The notes beneath the pieces were generated by a model that had not been told where the DNA came from, did not search any database, and saw only the letters and a program-made list of their open reading frames with translations. From Sipunculus nudus (lineage: Eukaryota > Annelida > Sipuncula > Golfingiida > Sipunculidae): a stretch of DNA of 64,000 nt. The stretch is taken from contig CM049311.1 in assembly GCA_026874595.1 (NCBI GenBank), positions 51,463,676-51,527,675 on the forward strand. Reading direction: 5' to 3'. Below, one piece after another: positions 1 to 13,189 of this stretch. The translations under genes and the position numbers were made by a program. Position 1 is the first letter of the stretch. Every line of letters begins with the position of its first letter.

Positions 1-1110
1 ACTATATCAGTCAGGTTTAACATATCTAAACACTTATTCGGTGTGAATGGGAATCCAGTCAGTTTAAAAGAGTGGGAAGAGAAAGGAGCAAAACCAAGAG
101 ATTATTTGGTTAAAATGTCAATAATTAAACAAAGTAAAATATTGATCACTGGAGATATAATGGACAGTCGATTTTACAAAATGTATTTAATTGCCAAACA
201 AGACTAGGGCCAGTTGCAGTTGAAAATGTTATTGCAAAGCAGGTATATGATTATTTTATTAGTCTTATTAAAACACAGGATTCTAATACAAGGCAAAAGT
301 TTAGTACTAAATATAATGTAACAGATGAAGAGTGGGGTCTTTTATATACCAATAGCCTAACATTATGTAAAGAAAAGAAAGTGAGTGAGTTTCAGATTAA
401 ATCACTCCATTATTATTAATATCTTAAAGATAGATTGTATAAGTTTGTTTTTAGTGAAGACCCATATTGTAGGTTTGGCCATGATGACGTATGATGAATT
501 TTTTTGTAATTGCTCTACTGTTCAACAGTTTTGGGAAGATATAAGCATTTTTATGGTTTACCAATTAGTTTATTTACATATAGGAATATTATTTTAGGAA
601 TATCTGCAAAGAATATGATAAAGGAAAAAAAATTCTTATACATGCAAAAGCTTTTTTATATAGAACTAAATATTCTGTTCAGATAAACCTTCAACACTTT
701 AAAAATACATGGGTTGTCAAAGGAAGATTAAATGTACAGCTAAACCTGCAGAAGAAAAAACAAATAAATGGAAACTTTTGTGGCAAAATATTAGACAGAC
801 AATGGAAATTTGATCCATATCTACAAAATAGATAATTTGTATGACACAATATATTTGACATATAAAGGAAAACAATAATATTGAGCTTGCTTTACTTAAC
901 ATTACAAGTATTTCTAAAATTATATATATATATATGGAAAAAGAAATAAGTTGTTAATCATACTATACTTTGAACAAACAGGTTAATATTTATGTGTATA
1001 GATATTTTGTATTGAGTACTCTTTTTGTATATGTTGTTTTTGTAACTGTTTGGTGTACTGTCTTGTAATTATGTGTGTTATTACTGTCTGTAAATAATAA
1101 TAAAAAAAAT
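1..1110 (+). pseudogene. LINE (non-LTR retrotransposon) 3' fragment, decayed
   Basis: Reading the plus strand in shifting frames gives the C-terminal part of a LINE ORF2, downstream of the reverse transcriptase core. One stretch (about 321-480) reads DEEWGLLYTNSL, then KVSEFQIKSLHYYY, then a Cys-containing segment. The next frame (about 481-600) continues with EFFCNCSTVQQFW. This matches the 'W..LY ... fqyK.lH ... C..C ... H/EFf..C..v..FW' pattern of the post-RT zinc-binding region in L1-like LINEs. Further peptide (about 600-830) is lysine-rich and ends in a stop. The 3' end carries an A-rich tail at about 1093-1110. The reading is broken by several stops and at least two frameshifts, and the 5' part lies outside the window, so this is a dead fragment. 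The exact clade (L1/Tx1 or other) was not settled. Confidence 0.65.
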
Positions 1111-1691
1111 TCTTAATATACTCGTATTTTACCTTAGTACTGTAAGTTCCTTTTTACTTTTAACTGCGTCCAATCATGTCCCTTTTCCCTCCTAGGCGCG
1201 TTGATCGCGTCACATGCTGCTGTACTGGCTTCTGAATCAGCCCAAAACTGTTCCGGGCACTTAGGAAGCACACATGTGTCAACATGGTTGCAAAATTTGG
1301 AAAGGAGAAAGGAAAAAACTGGGAGGAAACAAAATTACATGACATTAAATCCTTTCATTTTAAAAGATGCTAGACTGTCATTGGTCCCATTGCTTTCCAT
1401 CCGCGAAAGCCAGTTACATCCTCGTATAAAATTGAGGATATTAAAAATAAAATTTTTATGCAATGGGTTTGTCAATGGAATAATATTTGTAACATATGTC
1501 TTTTTAAGTGTGTTTTTCAGTCAAAGTAACATCAAGCATTACCATTCCTGATAATAATTACCATTCCTGACCACAGGCTCAGAGTTAACGTTGTCATGTT
1601 CATCAAGGACTAAATAGCCGGCCTGGCTTAATTACCGGCTTCTCTCCGTTCTTGTTAAACTGCCCAGCCACGTCTATACATATATATATTT
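1111..1691. other. No recognised feature
   Basis: AT-rich DNA. Open frames of 61 and 116 codons overlap on opposite strands at 1160-1551 and have no recognisable domain. I see no gene here. Confidence 0.5.
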
Positions 1692-1777
1692 TTGAGCTAA
1701 TATATCTTTAAAAGTAAAAAAAAAAGATAATATATATATATTATCTTTGGTTTTCTATTAAAGATATATTAGCTCAA
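1692..1777. repeat. Nested palindrome (cruciform-prone)
   Basis: A perfect 20-bp inverted repeat (TTGAGCTAATATATCTTTAA at 1692-1711, its complement at 1758-1777) encloses a second perfect palindrome at 1723-1748 built on AAAGATAA/TTATCTTT around (TA)n. A further 11-bp inverted pair, GCCCAGCCACG at 1662-1672 and its complement at 2019-2029, may mark the ends of a small MITE of about 370 bp around it. No target duplication is clear. Confidence 0.7.
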
Positions 1778-2518
1778 TTTTGCCCATTAACAGGTAAGAG
1801 AAAGTTTATGATTCTCCAGATTGAGAAACTCAGTAACGCATCACGTGACCGTTTTCTTGCATAAGAACTCTATTTGCCTTGAAAGAACCGTTAACATAAA
1901 GCGAGTAAACAATTTGCTTCATTATACAAGAATCTTAATATTTTAATGGGAGATTTTGCAACAACAGGAATCATAATTACATTTTTTTTTAAATTGGAAG
2001 CTTATTGAGAGGTAACCGCGTGGCTGGGCCAGGAATGATAAAGAAGATTTATAAAGCATCCCCAGAGACATTCACAGAACTAGAAAACAGGCAGACGCCT
2101 CAAACAAACCTGTCATCAGTGTTCTGATATCCCCGAGACTTAGATTTTTATTATAAAGTATTCATTATATCTGATTCTGAAATTACCATTCAATCAATTT
2201 GCAGTAATCTAAAAGAACCCAAAATGCATTAGTCACCGATATATCAATTAATTATAAATTGGCCAATTACGTTTTATTTAATTATAAATGAATTGAGTAA
2301 TAAATGAATTAGATTCGTTTAGGGCAATTTCTTCATCTCTTAAATTTTGTTAATTTATATCAGTGAAGTGAGAATTGATGAATGACCGAGGTTAAACCCG
2401 AGCTCTCGACGCAAGATGATTTATACTAGAGACAGAAGAAAATGCTTCCCAAAGCCACGAAATTATCTGAAAACCATTCGGTTTGATAACCACCGTCACC
2501 CTTCTGTATAAGTGGCGG
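1778..2518. other. No recognised feature
   Basis: AT-rich sequence with many ATTA/TAAT motifs at about 2200-2330. No open frame or repeat was identified beyond the possible MITE end at 2029. Confidence 0.5.
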
Positions 2519-2778
2519 TAACACGGCCATCCATCTGTAACCATGGAGGAAATACGGCCATCCATCTGTACCCATGGAGGAAACACGGCCATCAATCTGT
2601 GACCATGTAGGAAACACGGCCATCCGTCTGTAACCATGGAGGAAACACGGCCATCCAAATGTAACCATGGAGGAAACACGGCCATCCATCTGTAACCATG
2701 GAGGTAACACGGCCGTCCATTTGTAACCATGGAGAAAACACGGCCATCCATCTGTAACCATGGAGGAAACACGGCTAT
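2519..2778 (-). repeat. 31-bp minisatellite array A
   Basis: About 8.5 tandem copies of a 31-bp unit, which on the plus strand begins AAACACGGCCATCCATCTGT. Copies differ at a few sites. The unit is one base longer than a multiple of three, so a stop-free unit leaves all minus-strand frames open. This explains overlapping 129- and 111-codon frames with a 31-residue period (MAVFPPWLQ / MDGRVSSMV / DGWPCFLHG), which are not genes. Read on the minus strand the unit shares the core ATGGTTACAGA with array B. Confidence 0.9.
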
Positions 2779-2864
2779 CAAACTATCCAGATAACACTGT
2801 TTTCCGCGTGTAACTATCTATATATTAGCATTTAGCAATTTATAAGCATTTTGATAACAAGAGT

Positions 2865-5033
2865 TACAGAGACAGAGGTGGTGTTACCAGGATGGTTACA
2901 GAGAGGTGGTGATGTTACCTGGATAGTTACAAAGGGTTGCTGTTACCTGGATGGTTACAGAGGGTTGGTGTAACCTTGATGGTTTACAGAGTGGTGTTGA
3001 TGCTACCTGGATGGTTACAGGGGGTTGGTGATGTAACCTGGATGGTTACAGAATGGTGTTGATGCTACCTGGATGGTTACAGGGGGTTGGTGATGTAACC
3101 TGGATGGTAACAGAGAGGTTGTGATGTTAGCTGGATGATTACAGAGGGGTGGTGATGTTACCTGGATGGATACAGGGGGTTGATGTAACCTGGATGGATA
3201 CAGAGTGGTGTTGATGCTACCTGGATGGTTACAGGGGTTTGGTGATGTAACCTGGGTGGTTACAGAGTGGTGTTGATGCTACCTGGATGGTTACAGTGGG
3301 TTGATGTAACCTGGATGGTTACAGAGTGGTGTTGATGCTACCTGGATGGTTACAGGGGGTTGGTGATGTAACCTGGATGGTTACAGAGTGGTGTTGATGC
3401 TACCTGGATGGTTACAGGGGGTTGGTGATGTAACCTGGGTGGTTACAGAGTGGTGTTGATGTTACCTGGATGGTTACAGGGGGTTGATGTAACCTGGATG
3501 GATACAGAGTGGTGTTGATGCTACCTGGATGGTTACAGGGGGTTGGTGATGTAACCTGGATGGTTACAGAGTGGTGTTGATGCTACCTGGATGGTTACAG
3601 GGGGTTGGTGATGTAACCTGGATGGTAACAGAGAGGTTGTGATGTTAGCTGGATGATTACAGAGGGGTGGTGATGTTACCTGGATGGTTACAGGGGGTTG
3701 ATGTAACCTGGATGGATACAGAGTGGTGTTGATGCTACCTGGATGGTTACAGGGGGTTGGTGATGTAACCTGGATGGTTACAGAGTGGTGTTGATGCTAC
3801 CTGGATGGTTACAGGGGGTTGGTGATGTAACCTGGATGGTAACAGAGAGGTTGTGATGTTAGCTGGATGATTACAGAGGGGTGGTGATGTTACCTGGATG
3901 GATACAGGGGGTTGATGTAACCTGGATGGATACAGAGTGGTGTTGATGCTACCTGGATGGTTACAGGGGTTTGGTGATGTAACCTGGATGGTTACAGAGT
4001 GGTGTTGATGCTACCTGGATGGTTACAGGGGGTTGGTGATGTAACCTGGATGGTTTACAGAGTGGTGTTGATGCTACCTGGATGGTTACAGGGGGTTGAT
4101 GCTACCTGGATGGTTACAGGGGGTTGGTGATGTAACCTGGGTGGTTACAGAGAGGTTGTGATGTTAGCTGGATGATTACAGAGTGGTGTTGATGCTACCT
4201 GGATGGTTACAGGGGGTTGATGTAACCTGGATGGTTACAGAGTGGTGTTGATGCTACCTGGATGGTTACAGGGGGTTGGTGATGTAACCTGGATGGTTAC
4301 AGAGTGGTGTGGATGCTACCTGGATGGTTACAGGGGGTTGGTGATGTAACCTGGATGGTAACAGAGAGGTTGTGATGTTAGCTGGATGATTACAGAGGGG
4401 TGGTGATGTTACCTGGATGGTTACAGGGGGTTGATGTAACCTGGATGGATACAGAGTGGTGTTGATGCTACCTGGATGGTTACAGGGGTTTGGTGATGTA
4501 ACCTGGACGGTTACAGAGTGGTGTTGATGCTACCTGGATGGTTACAGAGGGTTGGTGATGTAACCTGGATGGTTTACAGAGTGGTGTTGATGCTACCTGG
4601 GTGGTTACAGGGGGTTGATGTAACCTGGATGGTTACAGAGTGGTGTTGATGCTACCTGGATGGTTACAGGGGGTTGGTGATGTAACCTGGATGGTTACAG
4701 AGTGGTGTTGATGCTACCTGGGTGGTTACAGGGGGTTGATGTAACCTGGATGGTTACAGAGTGGTGTTGATGCTACCTGGATGGTTACAGGGGGTTGGTG
4801 ATGTAACCTGGATGGTTACAGAGTGGTGTGGATGCTACCTGGATGGTTACAGGGGATTGGTGATGTAACCTGGGTGGTTACAGAGAGGTTGTGATGTTAG
4901 CTGGATGATTACAGAGGGGTGGTGATGTTACCTGGATGGTTACAAAGGGGTGACGTTACCTGGATGGTTTCATAAGAATGGTGTTTCACGGATGATTCCA
5001 GAGGGGTGGTGTTTCACGGATGGTTACAGGGGG
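2865..5033 (+). repeat. 31/62-bp satellite array B
   Basis: About 2.2 kb of tandem repeats. Two 31-bp monomers alternate to give a 62-bp higher-order unit: one starts GGATGGTTACAGAGTGGTGT and ends TGATGCTACCT, the other starts GGATGGTTACAGGGGGTTGG and ends TGATGTAACCT. Larger blocks recur, marked by a variant with 'GAGAGGTTGTGATGTTAGC' near 3115, 3630, 3845, 4150, 4365 and 4885. This suggests amplification of multi-monomer segments. Both edges are degenerate. Confidence 0.95.
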
Positions 5034-5473
5034 AAGTGGGGCCCATTCACTAGATAACCAAACTCCTTAAAGCGGGATTTGTATAGGCACCAGCAACAGA
5101 ACAATGACAGTGATTATGACCATTTTGGTGTAGATAATCATCGGCAGCCATTTTGCAGGCAATCTATCAGTTCCTAGTCACAAAATAGGTGTAGATTGAT
5201 GTAGATTGACTGTATATATGTACTTTGGTCGTAAGTATGTTACCTACATGGATAACTTTTGTTTGCTCATTTTAACCTGTATTAACATGATAAATACGTC
5301 TGATGCTGAGGGTGATAACCTGTATTTAATCTACATCCAGGAAACACAGGGCAATAAGAAAGTATGATGAAATTCACTTAATGACCGTTACTTCATGACA
5401 CCCAGCACAATTCATTTCATTCATTAAGTATAATTGGACCATGCTTTTCTTATTAATATAGCACTGTTATGAA
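5034..5473. other. No recognised feature
   Basis: Unique-looking AT-rich sequence between the satellite and a microsatellite. No open frame of note. Confidence 0.5.
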
Positions 5474-5549
<76 letters not shown>

Positions 5550-5562
5550 AGAGGGAGAGAAC
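5474..5562. repeat. (TA)n(GA)n compound microsatellite
   Basis: About 38 bp of alternating TA runs directly into about 50 bp of GA/GGGA repeats. The same TA-then-GA arrangement recurs at 19122-19215 and, as CT-then-TA, at 23646-23713. Confidence 0.95.
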
Positions 5563-7244
5563 GGAAACAGAAGAACGGTGAGATATGACATGGCCTATGC
5601 CACCCTTTATTCCTTAATTCAGAGCTTTATTATTCAAAGAAATCTGCCCGGACACCTATGGGTTTGCCTGACTCCTCCCGGCCTTTCGTGTTTTCTAATT
5701 TTTCCACTGTTTCCATTCAAGCACATGGCCCGTAGCTAGATCAAGTCTTTCCGCCACTGGTTTTACGGTGAGTTCCCAATAAAAATGAAAAGTAAGATGA
5801 GTGTGGGTGTCTTCGGTTCAGGATATCTTGTGTGGACTGTTTAAGTCTTTCCTGTACTATCAGAAGGTAGGTGTTTTTAAAGTTGATCTTATATAATGTT
5901 TTAAGAGAACACAAAAGATCGATATCACTCTGATTTAATATCAACCTTCATATCAAATTTATCGAGCATATGACGACAGCCAAAATTCATTTAAATGACA
6001 ATAATCAATTTAGCAGTGTGTTTTATCCTTCCCTGAAATTTGTCAAGCGCAAGAGACGAAACAGGTATCGAAATTCCCTATACAAATCCATTGTTAGCCA
6101 TATATATGGCCAGTGTCACAAATATGTGTGTATATAAAATTATTTTCAGTTCATTGTTTATCTAAGTGTCTTTGTCTTTCGCAGCGATCAAGGATGATAA
6201 ATAACAAACAAATCCAATTTACAAATATAACTATTTATATAAAAATGTAACAATAATACATTCTTTAATTATGTCAACTCCAGCATCATATGAGACACAT
6301 AAAACAAATTACTATACCAATAATCAATCATACAATATCAATGAGTTTCTACTTACGATTTGTAAGCGTCCAAATAAAACAGTCCATTCAAATAAATAAA
6401 GTCTTTCCTCTTGGTGGAGCTTCTTCAATAAATTCCTTTAATGCATATGTAACAAATATCATTCAAATTCACTTTTGCTTCACTTAATTGTCACTTCCAA
6501 TAATATCATAGTAAAGTTTTTGTGTACACCGAATCTTCATGGCTAGCCACGCTGTTATGCATAATCCTTATGTTAAGTCTACTGGCCTGGGCTGATCAAT
6601 GTTTCATATAAAAATAGCACAAGGTGCCACTACTTCATCATATTTCTTCTTATTCCCAGGTATTTTACAAAGTCCGGTATTCCATTTTGATGTCTTGAGT
6701 AACTTGCGGTCACCGGTATTATTTAATTTTTTATGTTTGTCTGGAACCACCTTCTCTCTTTAAAAATCTGGGCAAGTACTGAGGATACTCAAGCTGTCCC
6801 AGACACTTCAAGGCTACACCCACTTGTCCATTGTCTGACCTGGCTGTACTTGGACAGACATCACTGTCCCAGGGCAAGTTTAACCCTTGACTCTGTGTCT
6901 CCGCGTACACGTAAACAAAGCTTGCTGGCTGGTATACACATTTGTCCCGTTGAAGAACCCTATATTTTACATGCTGATCTTGACCCAAGGTCAACTATAC
7001 AAGAAGTACCATGTCTCTTTAAGTAATAACAAATTGATGATTTTCTTTTATAACACCTTAATATATTAGAAAGGTGATCTCTTAAAAGACCTTAAATATG
7101 ACAAATAAAGGATTTCTTGACAACCAGCAAATTCAAATTGCCATCACCGGAGAGATTTTTTTTTTCATTTCATTGATGCAAACTCTATCCTCCATGACCC
7201 ATGACTCAGTGTTACCGAGCATACAAAATACATCATTTTACATT
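5563..7244. other. No recognised gene; two overlapping unassigned open frames
   Basis: The only open frames of interest overlap on opposite strands at 6731-7026 (97 codons plus, 87 codons minus). This stretch is more GC-rich than its surroundings. Neither translation shows a domain, signal peptide or conserved motif I recognise. It could be a fragment of an exon or of a repeat. Confidence 0.4.
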
Positions 7245-7245
7245 T

Positions 7246-7460
7246 GGCCTGGACAGTCTAGGGGTAAAACGCTCGGCTCTCTCCACTGGCGACATGGGTT
7301 CGATCCCTGGCGTGGCTATGAGAGTCGGTTGTAGTTGCCCGTCCAAGGCCGGTTGTTTTCTCCGTCCCCCCCCACTAGAGTCTACCGAACGCCACAATCT
7401 GAGCCATGGAGAGTGCCGCGATTAGTTATAGTAACTATTTGTTCAATCCATATAAAATAA
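7246..7460 (+). mobile_element. tRNA-derived SINE
   Basis: Starts with a tRNA-like head: an A-box-like stretch (about 7254-7267, AGTCTAGGGGTAAAAC) and a near-perfect B box GGGTTCGATCCC at 7296-7307, 30-40 bp downstream as expected for a pol III promoter. A tRNA-unrelated body follows (about 7320-7430) and then an A/T-rich tail (about 7440-7490). It is not a functional tRNA: no acceptor stem closes the cloverleaf and the sequence runs on. The exact 3' end is uncertain. Confidence 0.75.
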
Positions 7461-10400
7461 ATAAGTTTATATTTATTAAAAATAGTAGTGCCTTACATGT
7501 GGCATGCCTCAACTGGTCAAGCGGACGTATCACGTGGAGAGAGAAAAATAGCATATAATGTAGTGGGTATGATTTATTATTCATATAGACAGAGAGTATG
7601 ACCAAAATATTGATAAGAAAGAAGTTAATCCTGTCGGTCTAAATGTAAAACGATGTCAACAAAAATTAAGTTGATTTGCTGCTAGGCATGTAGATATCTG
7701 GCTTAGATCAATTTATAGTGCAGAAACGTAAAGGTCACAGGTCGGGATTCGGTTTTGAAATATTATTATATCTGTCTCTGAAAGTTAATTTGAGAAAATA
7801 CAACAACTGAAGTGTTTTCACTTTGAGGTCCATGCATGCATATGTTCCTACTGTTGCAACAGGATGTAAATGTTGCTATTTTGCCCATAAAATCATCTTT
7901 CTTATATATTCAAGATAGTTTATGTATCATTTGAAAAGGGGATTGATTGTCAAGTTTTAACAGACCCTATATGCCTTATTAAACTAAACAAACGAAATGT
8001 CACTGCCACACATTTAATCCTTCACCTTAGCACGAAACAAAACTGTCTATTGTGCAAATAAAAGTGCTTAGTCATTTCATTCATAACACAAGACATAAAC
8101 ATGAAGACACAGGTAAATAGTTAATCCTGAGAATACCCAAGGTGGCTCAACTTCAACGGGTCGATAACAAGAGACGGAGACATACCTGGCCGGTAAACAG
8201 GTTAAAGACGACATCAAGCAGTATGTCTGGGGTCCCAGGCGCAGTTAGTCACTTAGACGCCAGCTGGTGTTAATGAGGCGAAGGGCACGATTAGGGATTC
8301 ATTAAGGAAATGACCGGCTGCTGCCAGGAACTGCCTTCTTCTTGCACTATTATGTCTGGTTCAAATGGTCATCAAATTAGAAATTCAATGGATTACATTG
8401 CTCTGAGCCGTCATTCAGTGGAGCGTACAACTAAGGCACCTAGACTGATTCGTCTGATGTACAGTCCACGGGCCTAATTGCCACATCATTTTCTTATCAA
8501 ATAACACTATTATCTAATAGAAAATATAGCGTTTAGCTCTTTCCTTCGGAGTAACAAATCTGACGGTAATCCGTAACGAATTATCCACTGGTTATGGCGC
8601 ACAGCAAATAAGACCAGTCTGTGACCGTGTTATATCATTTTAACTGAGAGTTTTAGTCCTGATTTTAAATGATTTTGACTGATTTCAATGAAAAGGATTT
8701 AAAATTGTGGAATGAAACTAAATCTCATTATTCATATTTGTGTCTGTGAGAGTTCCAAAATATTCAGCTGATTAATTTTAAATCCTCCGATTATGATAAA
8801 TGTCCTCTGATGACGTTTCGTTTGTGTGAACAATTCCTCTAAACTGATAATTTAGCAAATATTGGCGGTCGGTTGTGAATACAATATCTAAATAATGAGC
8901 TCTAACATCAAATAACTGCTCATGGTCCCTTTCCCCTAATTTTCAGGACTTCCAAAACTCCAGTTATAGTGACGGCTTCACCCGTCTCATACAGTCATGA
9001 ATTAAGAAATTGAATATCAAAATGACTTCGAGGACAGATATGGAATACAGTTCTAGCTGTTTCAGTTTTATGATCTACTAAAAAAATATATATATTACTG
9101 CTACATGGCTCTCACATGACCGCTATGGTTGAGACTAAAAATATTATCCCAGGCTTTCATCAATGTTTTGCCTTTTGCACGGTTTCCCTCCGCTTTATGA
9201 ATGACTACAATTAATGGAACAGTTAGGTAACTTTTGTTACTGGTAGTCAGAATGGCTAGGCCAGCTGCGACACATGATTTCAACTTTGTGATTAAAATTT
9301 AAATATACGACCAGGGTACCAACACCCCGGGCGGATATAGGGTTTTAGAATGTAGGGGGGGGGGGGGGGCAGAGGGAGATACAACGTAATTTAAGATAAT
9401 TATAAATAGGAAACCTGTTGAAAATGCAGGCACAATCTGAGATAATTTATAAACATCAGGATGGTTTGTTTTTATGTATTAAGCGCATCATGCTCTATAC
9501 TACAATAATGTTTTAGATCGAAAAACGGGCCGGAGGCCTCTGCGCCAGCCTACCGCCCCATCCATCCCTTGTGTCTGACTCTCTAGGAGCCTCAAATGGT
9601 GTTTTTCCATGCAGTTTTCACATTATTGCGTCATCGTGACCATTTTCGGATTTCGAAAGTTATTTCTGTTAAGAGTTAAAAAAAATAATGGTAATAAGGA
9701 GCAACGTCTGATAAAAATAGAGATAACTTGCATGAAACTATATTGGAGTGTTTATCAAATTACAGATATTGATGAAACTCTGATGAAATCTGTATCTCCT
9801 TGATTAATTGAAGCTCATGCTATTCGAGCACTTAACTGATTAGGAAGTTGACATTATTTTCCCATGATTTCATTGTTAAACAATGTGAATGGGTTATTTT
9901 CAAACGAGCAAGGTTAATAGAACTTTTAATGTGGATCTTATAACAACCGAGGGATATGATTATTGTTTTATCTCTTTTCCAGTCGATTGGACCCTAAACA
10001 AAGGTAAGTTCGAATTGATGGATTATTTGGCATAATTATGTTTTGACTTTTGTCATTTTGTTTCCAGAAGGCGCTGCTCATTTATACAACAGGACTGGTT
10101 CGTGTTGCCACGACTATTAAATCAAACCATATTAAAACACGAACTCGAGATTTGGTAACGTAAAGGTCCTCAATTAGGGCTTCCGATCACCAGTTCCTCC
10201 AAATGCCAGCCTTCGGGACATACTGGAGGTCAGACAGGTCTGGAATTAATAACCACAAATAATCTAAAAGAGACCCTTATCTAAAATATGATTGCGATTT
10301 TAAAATATTTGAGAAAGATCAAGCATGTTCTCGTTGAGATTTTGCGAGCGAAAGAAAGCGTCACTAAAGGATAGACGGACAGACAGACAATCCGACCACT

Positions 10401-12395
10401 ATAGGGCACCGCTTTTCAAGCTGGGCCATCATTAAATGCTGCTCATAGCCAAGTCAATTTGTTTTAACTTTCTTCCTGAAATTTCTTTTCTACATTGTAC
10501 ACTCCAATTCGTCATTTTTTTTATAAAACACTACTGAGGTAAAGGTTAAAATAATGTTCCAAACCCAGTAACGGGCAATATATTTCAATCAATACATGTC
10601 ATAACACTTTAAAGATAATATTTTTTGATGTTCCAAAACATCGTGTAAATGCATCAAATATTCAGTTATAAACTTAATAGCTGCCACGTTAGCAAAATAA
10701 ACGGCCCTTGTTCTCCGGAAGTTAGGTTAGTTTTCGAGAATTTTCATTATCAATTATCGGACTCTGGAAATATTGTTAGGTGATTGTCAACTCATTCTCT
10801 TCATCTCAATCATCATGCCTAATTTCCTGCTGACTCATCAGTAATTCGCTTTCATAGGCAGGATATTGATGATAAATACGCATTTTTGGTGGATATAACG
10901 GTTTGAGATATTACAAAGTGAAAATGGTTGTCAGTGTTTTATTTTGAATCATCGCCTGACATTTGAGTACCATGCCAATTAAGTGACCATCAACTGATCC
11001 GATACAAATGGCGTGGCGTGTTTGTTAAAATATCAAAGTACTCCACAAGCTGATTAAAAAATCACCAAATGAGCCAATACGTCGTACCGACTAACATGTA
11101 CACAGCCATCCTGCACTTTGCCAGGTATTTTTAACCCTAACCTCATTGATGTTTTTGCTCCAGCAGCCAAAGAACATTATACAATTATTTGTAATTCATA
11201 AGCAGTGCAATTACAGCGTCACAATGTATCGTAATAACAACGTTAGGGCTTTTCATAATAAAGGTTATTACTAACTGATTTCGTGCTTTATCAATGAGGA
11301 CCTTTGTCTGATTGTAATAGGTTTCGGGTTTTAGAAAGAACGGCGAGTGTTCAGCAGTGAATACTTCCTAATAGATATTGATGAGGTCTGCGGCATCCCC
11401 CCGGTGTCGTAATGTTGATTGATTTCAAAACCTAAGACTTCTGTGTTTTTGATAAGCTGTCTTTATAGGTTCCTCAAGGCAAAGAATTAAATTACCATTT
11501 TCATGGTATCTAAGGAAACTCAGGGCAAGTAGAAACGTAACAGGCTGTATACCAGGTATAACAGTATGCAAAGCTTTAAACCCGCTCCGTTTACATGACC
11601 GAGTTCCGATTTCCGAATATTTTTAATGAAAATTCAACAATATACCATAGACAAGGATTCAGAACATGTATTTATGATAGCAATGAATGCATACAAATAC
11701 AAACACTAATACTTTATTTAGCCGTCATGTTAGTGGTTCATTGAAACTGTTATCGTAAGATCTAAAATAGCCACAGTTAATGGAATTTTATCCCAAAGAC
11801 TTAGGAATTTAATGGTAGGAGGACGTGTCTTCCCTTTGATGGTGGTTAAGAAGATACAGATTGCATAATTGGTTGATGGAAGGTATTTATCTTACAGTCT
11901 GCTGACATAATATAAACAGTCCCGGGCTCTAACGATATATAAACACGGATAAGCTATTTGAGAATCTTCGACTTCACATCGACACAGCAGGAATAACTGG
12001 TTTTCATAATTTAATTATTTCAATCCAGGAAAAGCTGCATCATAAATATGTCACTCTTTGTTACCAGAAAAAAATCGGGAACGTACCGGAATATCTCGCC
12101 GTCAGTTACACCTTATTTCACGCGTGGTGACATGACTGATCACGTCACCTTTTGAGCTGCAGTTCTGGCAGGTCATAAGATTTCTGCAACGTCTTTACAT
12201 TTTGATCCCTTTAACGTTAGAAGACCGAAATAATGATGGCGTAACAGTGAGAGAAGTTGTCATGTTCTTCTCCTCAAGGTCCAACTGTTTTACTTTTCTG
12301 ACTCTAAAAAGGCCTCGGTCAGTGCTTCATCTTCAGCTCGATATTTTCAGATACATAAATGCGCCTTAGTTTGTATTTTGAATCGTAATTACACT
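7461..12395. other. Long stretch with no recognised feature
   Basis: Nearly 5 kb without a long open frame, LTR, TIR pair or tandem array that I could detect. There is a 15-base G run at 9355-9369. Parts (about 8100-8500, 10700-11300) look less repetitive, with many ATTA/TAAT cores, and could hold conserved non-coding elements. Nothing in the sequence proves this. Confidence 0.45.
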
Positions 12396-13189
12396 AGAGA
12401 CATTACAATAGTCACCGCGTCGTGCAACCACTGTTGTTATAACGGTCATTTACTGAATTAATAACCATCGGCCCCCTGCTTCAGAAGGAGTCAGTCTTAA
12501 CCGTTTTGCTTAAATTTCATTTTTATATATTTGTGTTCAATTGTATCCTGAAATTTGTATTTTTTTGAATACGAAACAATCAATCCTTATGTCATTATTT
12601 ATATCGATAACATTTTCACTTTGGTGACCATTATTAGAATAGTCACCGCGTCGTGCAAGTACTATTGAAATAACAGTCACTATTGAAATAAAAACAAGCA
12701 GCACTTTTATCTTTTATCGTTCATTTGGAAATGCCACTAATTTCATATATTTGAAAATACTGGTGATTTTTATCATTCTGCAACGTAGCAATTCATCCTA
12801 ACGTGAGAATTTATGTCAGAAACGACATTTATTATAATAGTGACCGCTTCGATCACCCACTATTGTAACGAGGGTGACTATTGTAATAAAAACTAGCGAC
12901 CAATTTTATCTTACGACTCAAGAAGAAATTCCTCTCATTGTTCAACTTGAAATGCCAGAAATTATAATATATTTGTATTCAATTGTAAAATACTATGAAA
13001 TTATAGTATTCTAAAATGTGTAAAATGCTATCCTTGTGTGATAATTTATATTTATTACAATATTGAACGTTATTACAATAATGGTTGATCAACCCGGTCT
13101 CTATTTTAATAAAGGATGACATTTCAAGATGAATGATGAGAGGTATTACTTCTTAAGTGGTCAGATAAAAGTGGTCGCTAGTTTTTAAT
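12396..13189. repeat. Cluster of degenerate direct and inverted repeats
   Basis: Three degenerate direct units: AGTCACCGCGTCGTGCAA occurs at 12410-12427 and again at 12641-12658, with a diverged form near 12838 (spacing 231 and about 197 bp). Each unit is followed by 'ACTATTG.AATAA' motifs. In addition about 70 bp at 12886-12956 (ACTAGCGACCA, then CCTCTCATTGTTCAACTTGA) returns as its reverse complement at 13118-13189. A further piece (GTTGATTAACCCGGTCACTA at about 14394-14413) repeats 13083-13102. The cluster was probably split by the repeats at 13190-14385. Confidence 0.7.

Noticed and set aside
2392-2781. Minus-strand frames of 129 and 111 codons with repeated Trp/Pro peptides
   Set aside because: They are readings of the 31-bp minisatellite in two frames; the 31-residue period follows from the unit length.
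2865-5033. Possible CRISPR-like array
   Set aside because: There are no unique spacers; units are contiguous tandem monomers in a eukaryotic context.
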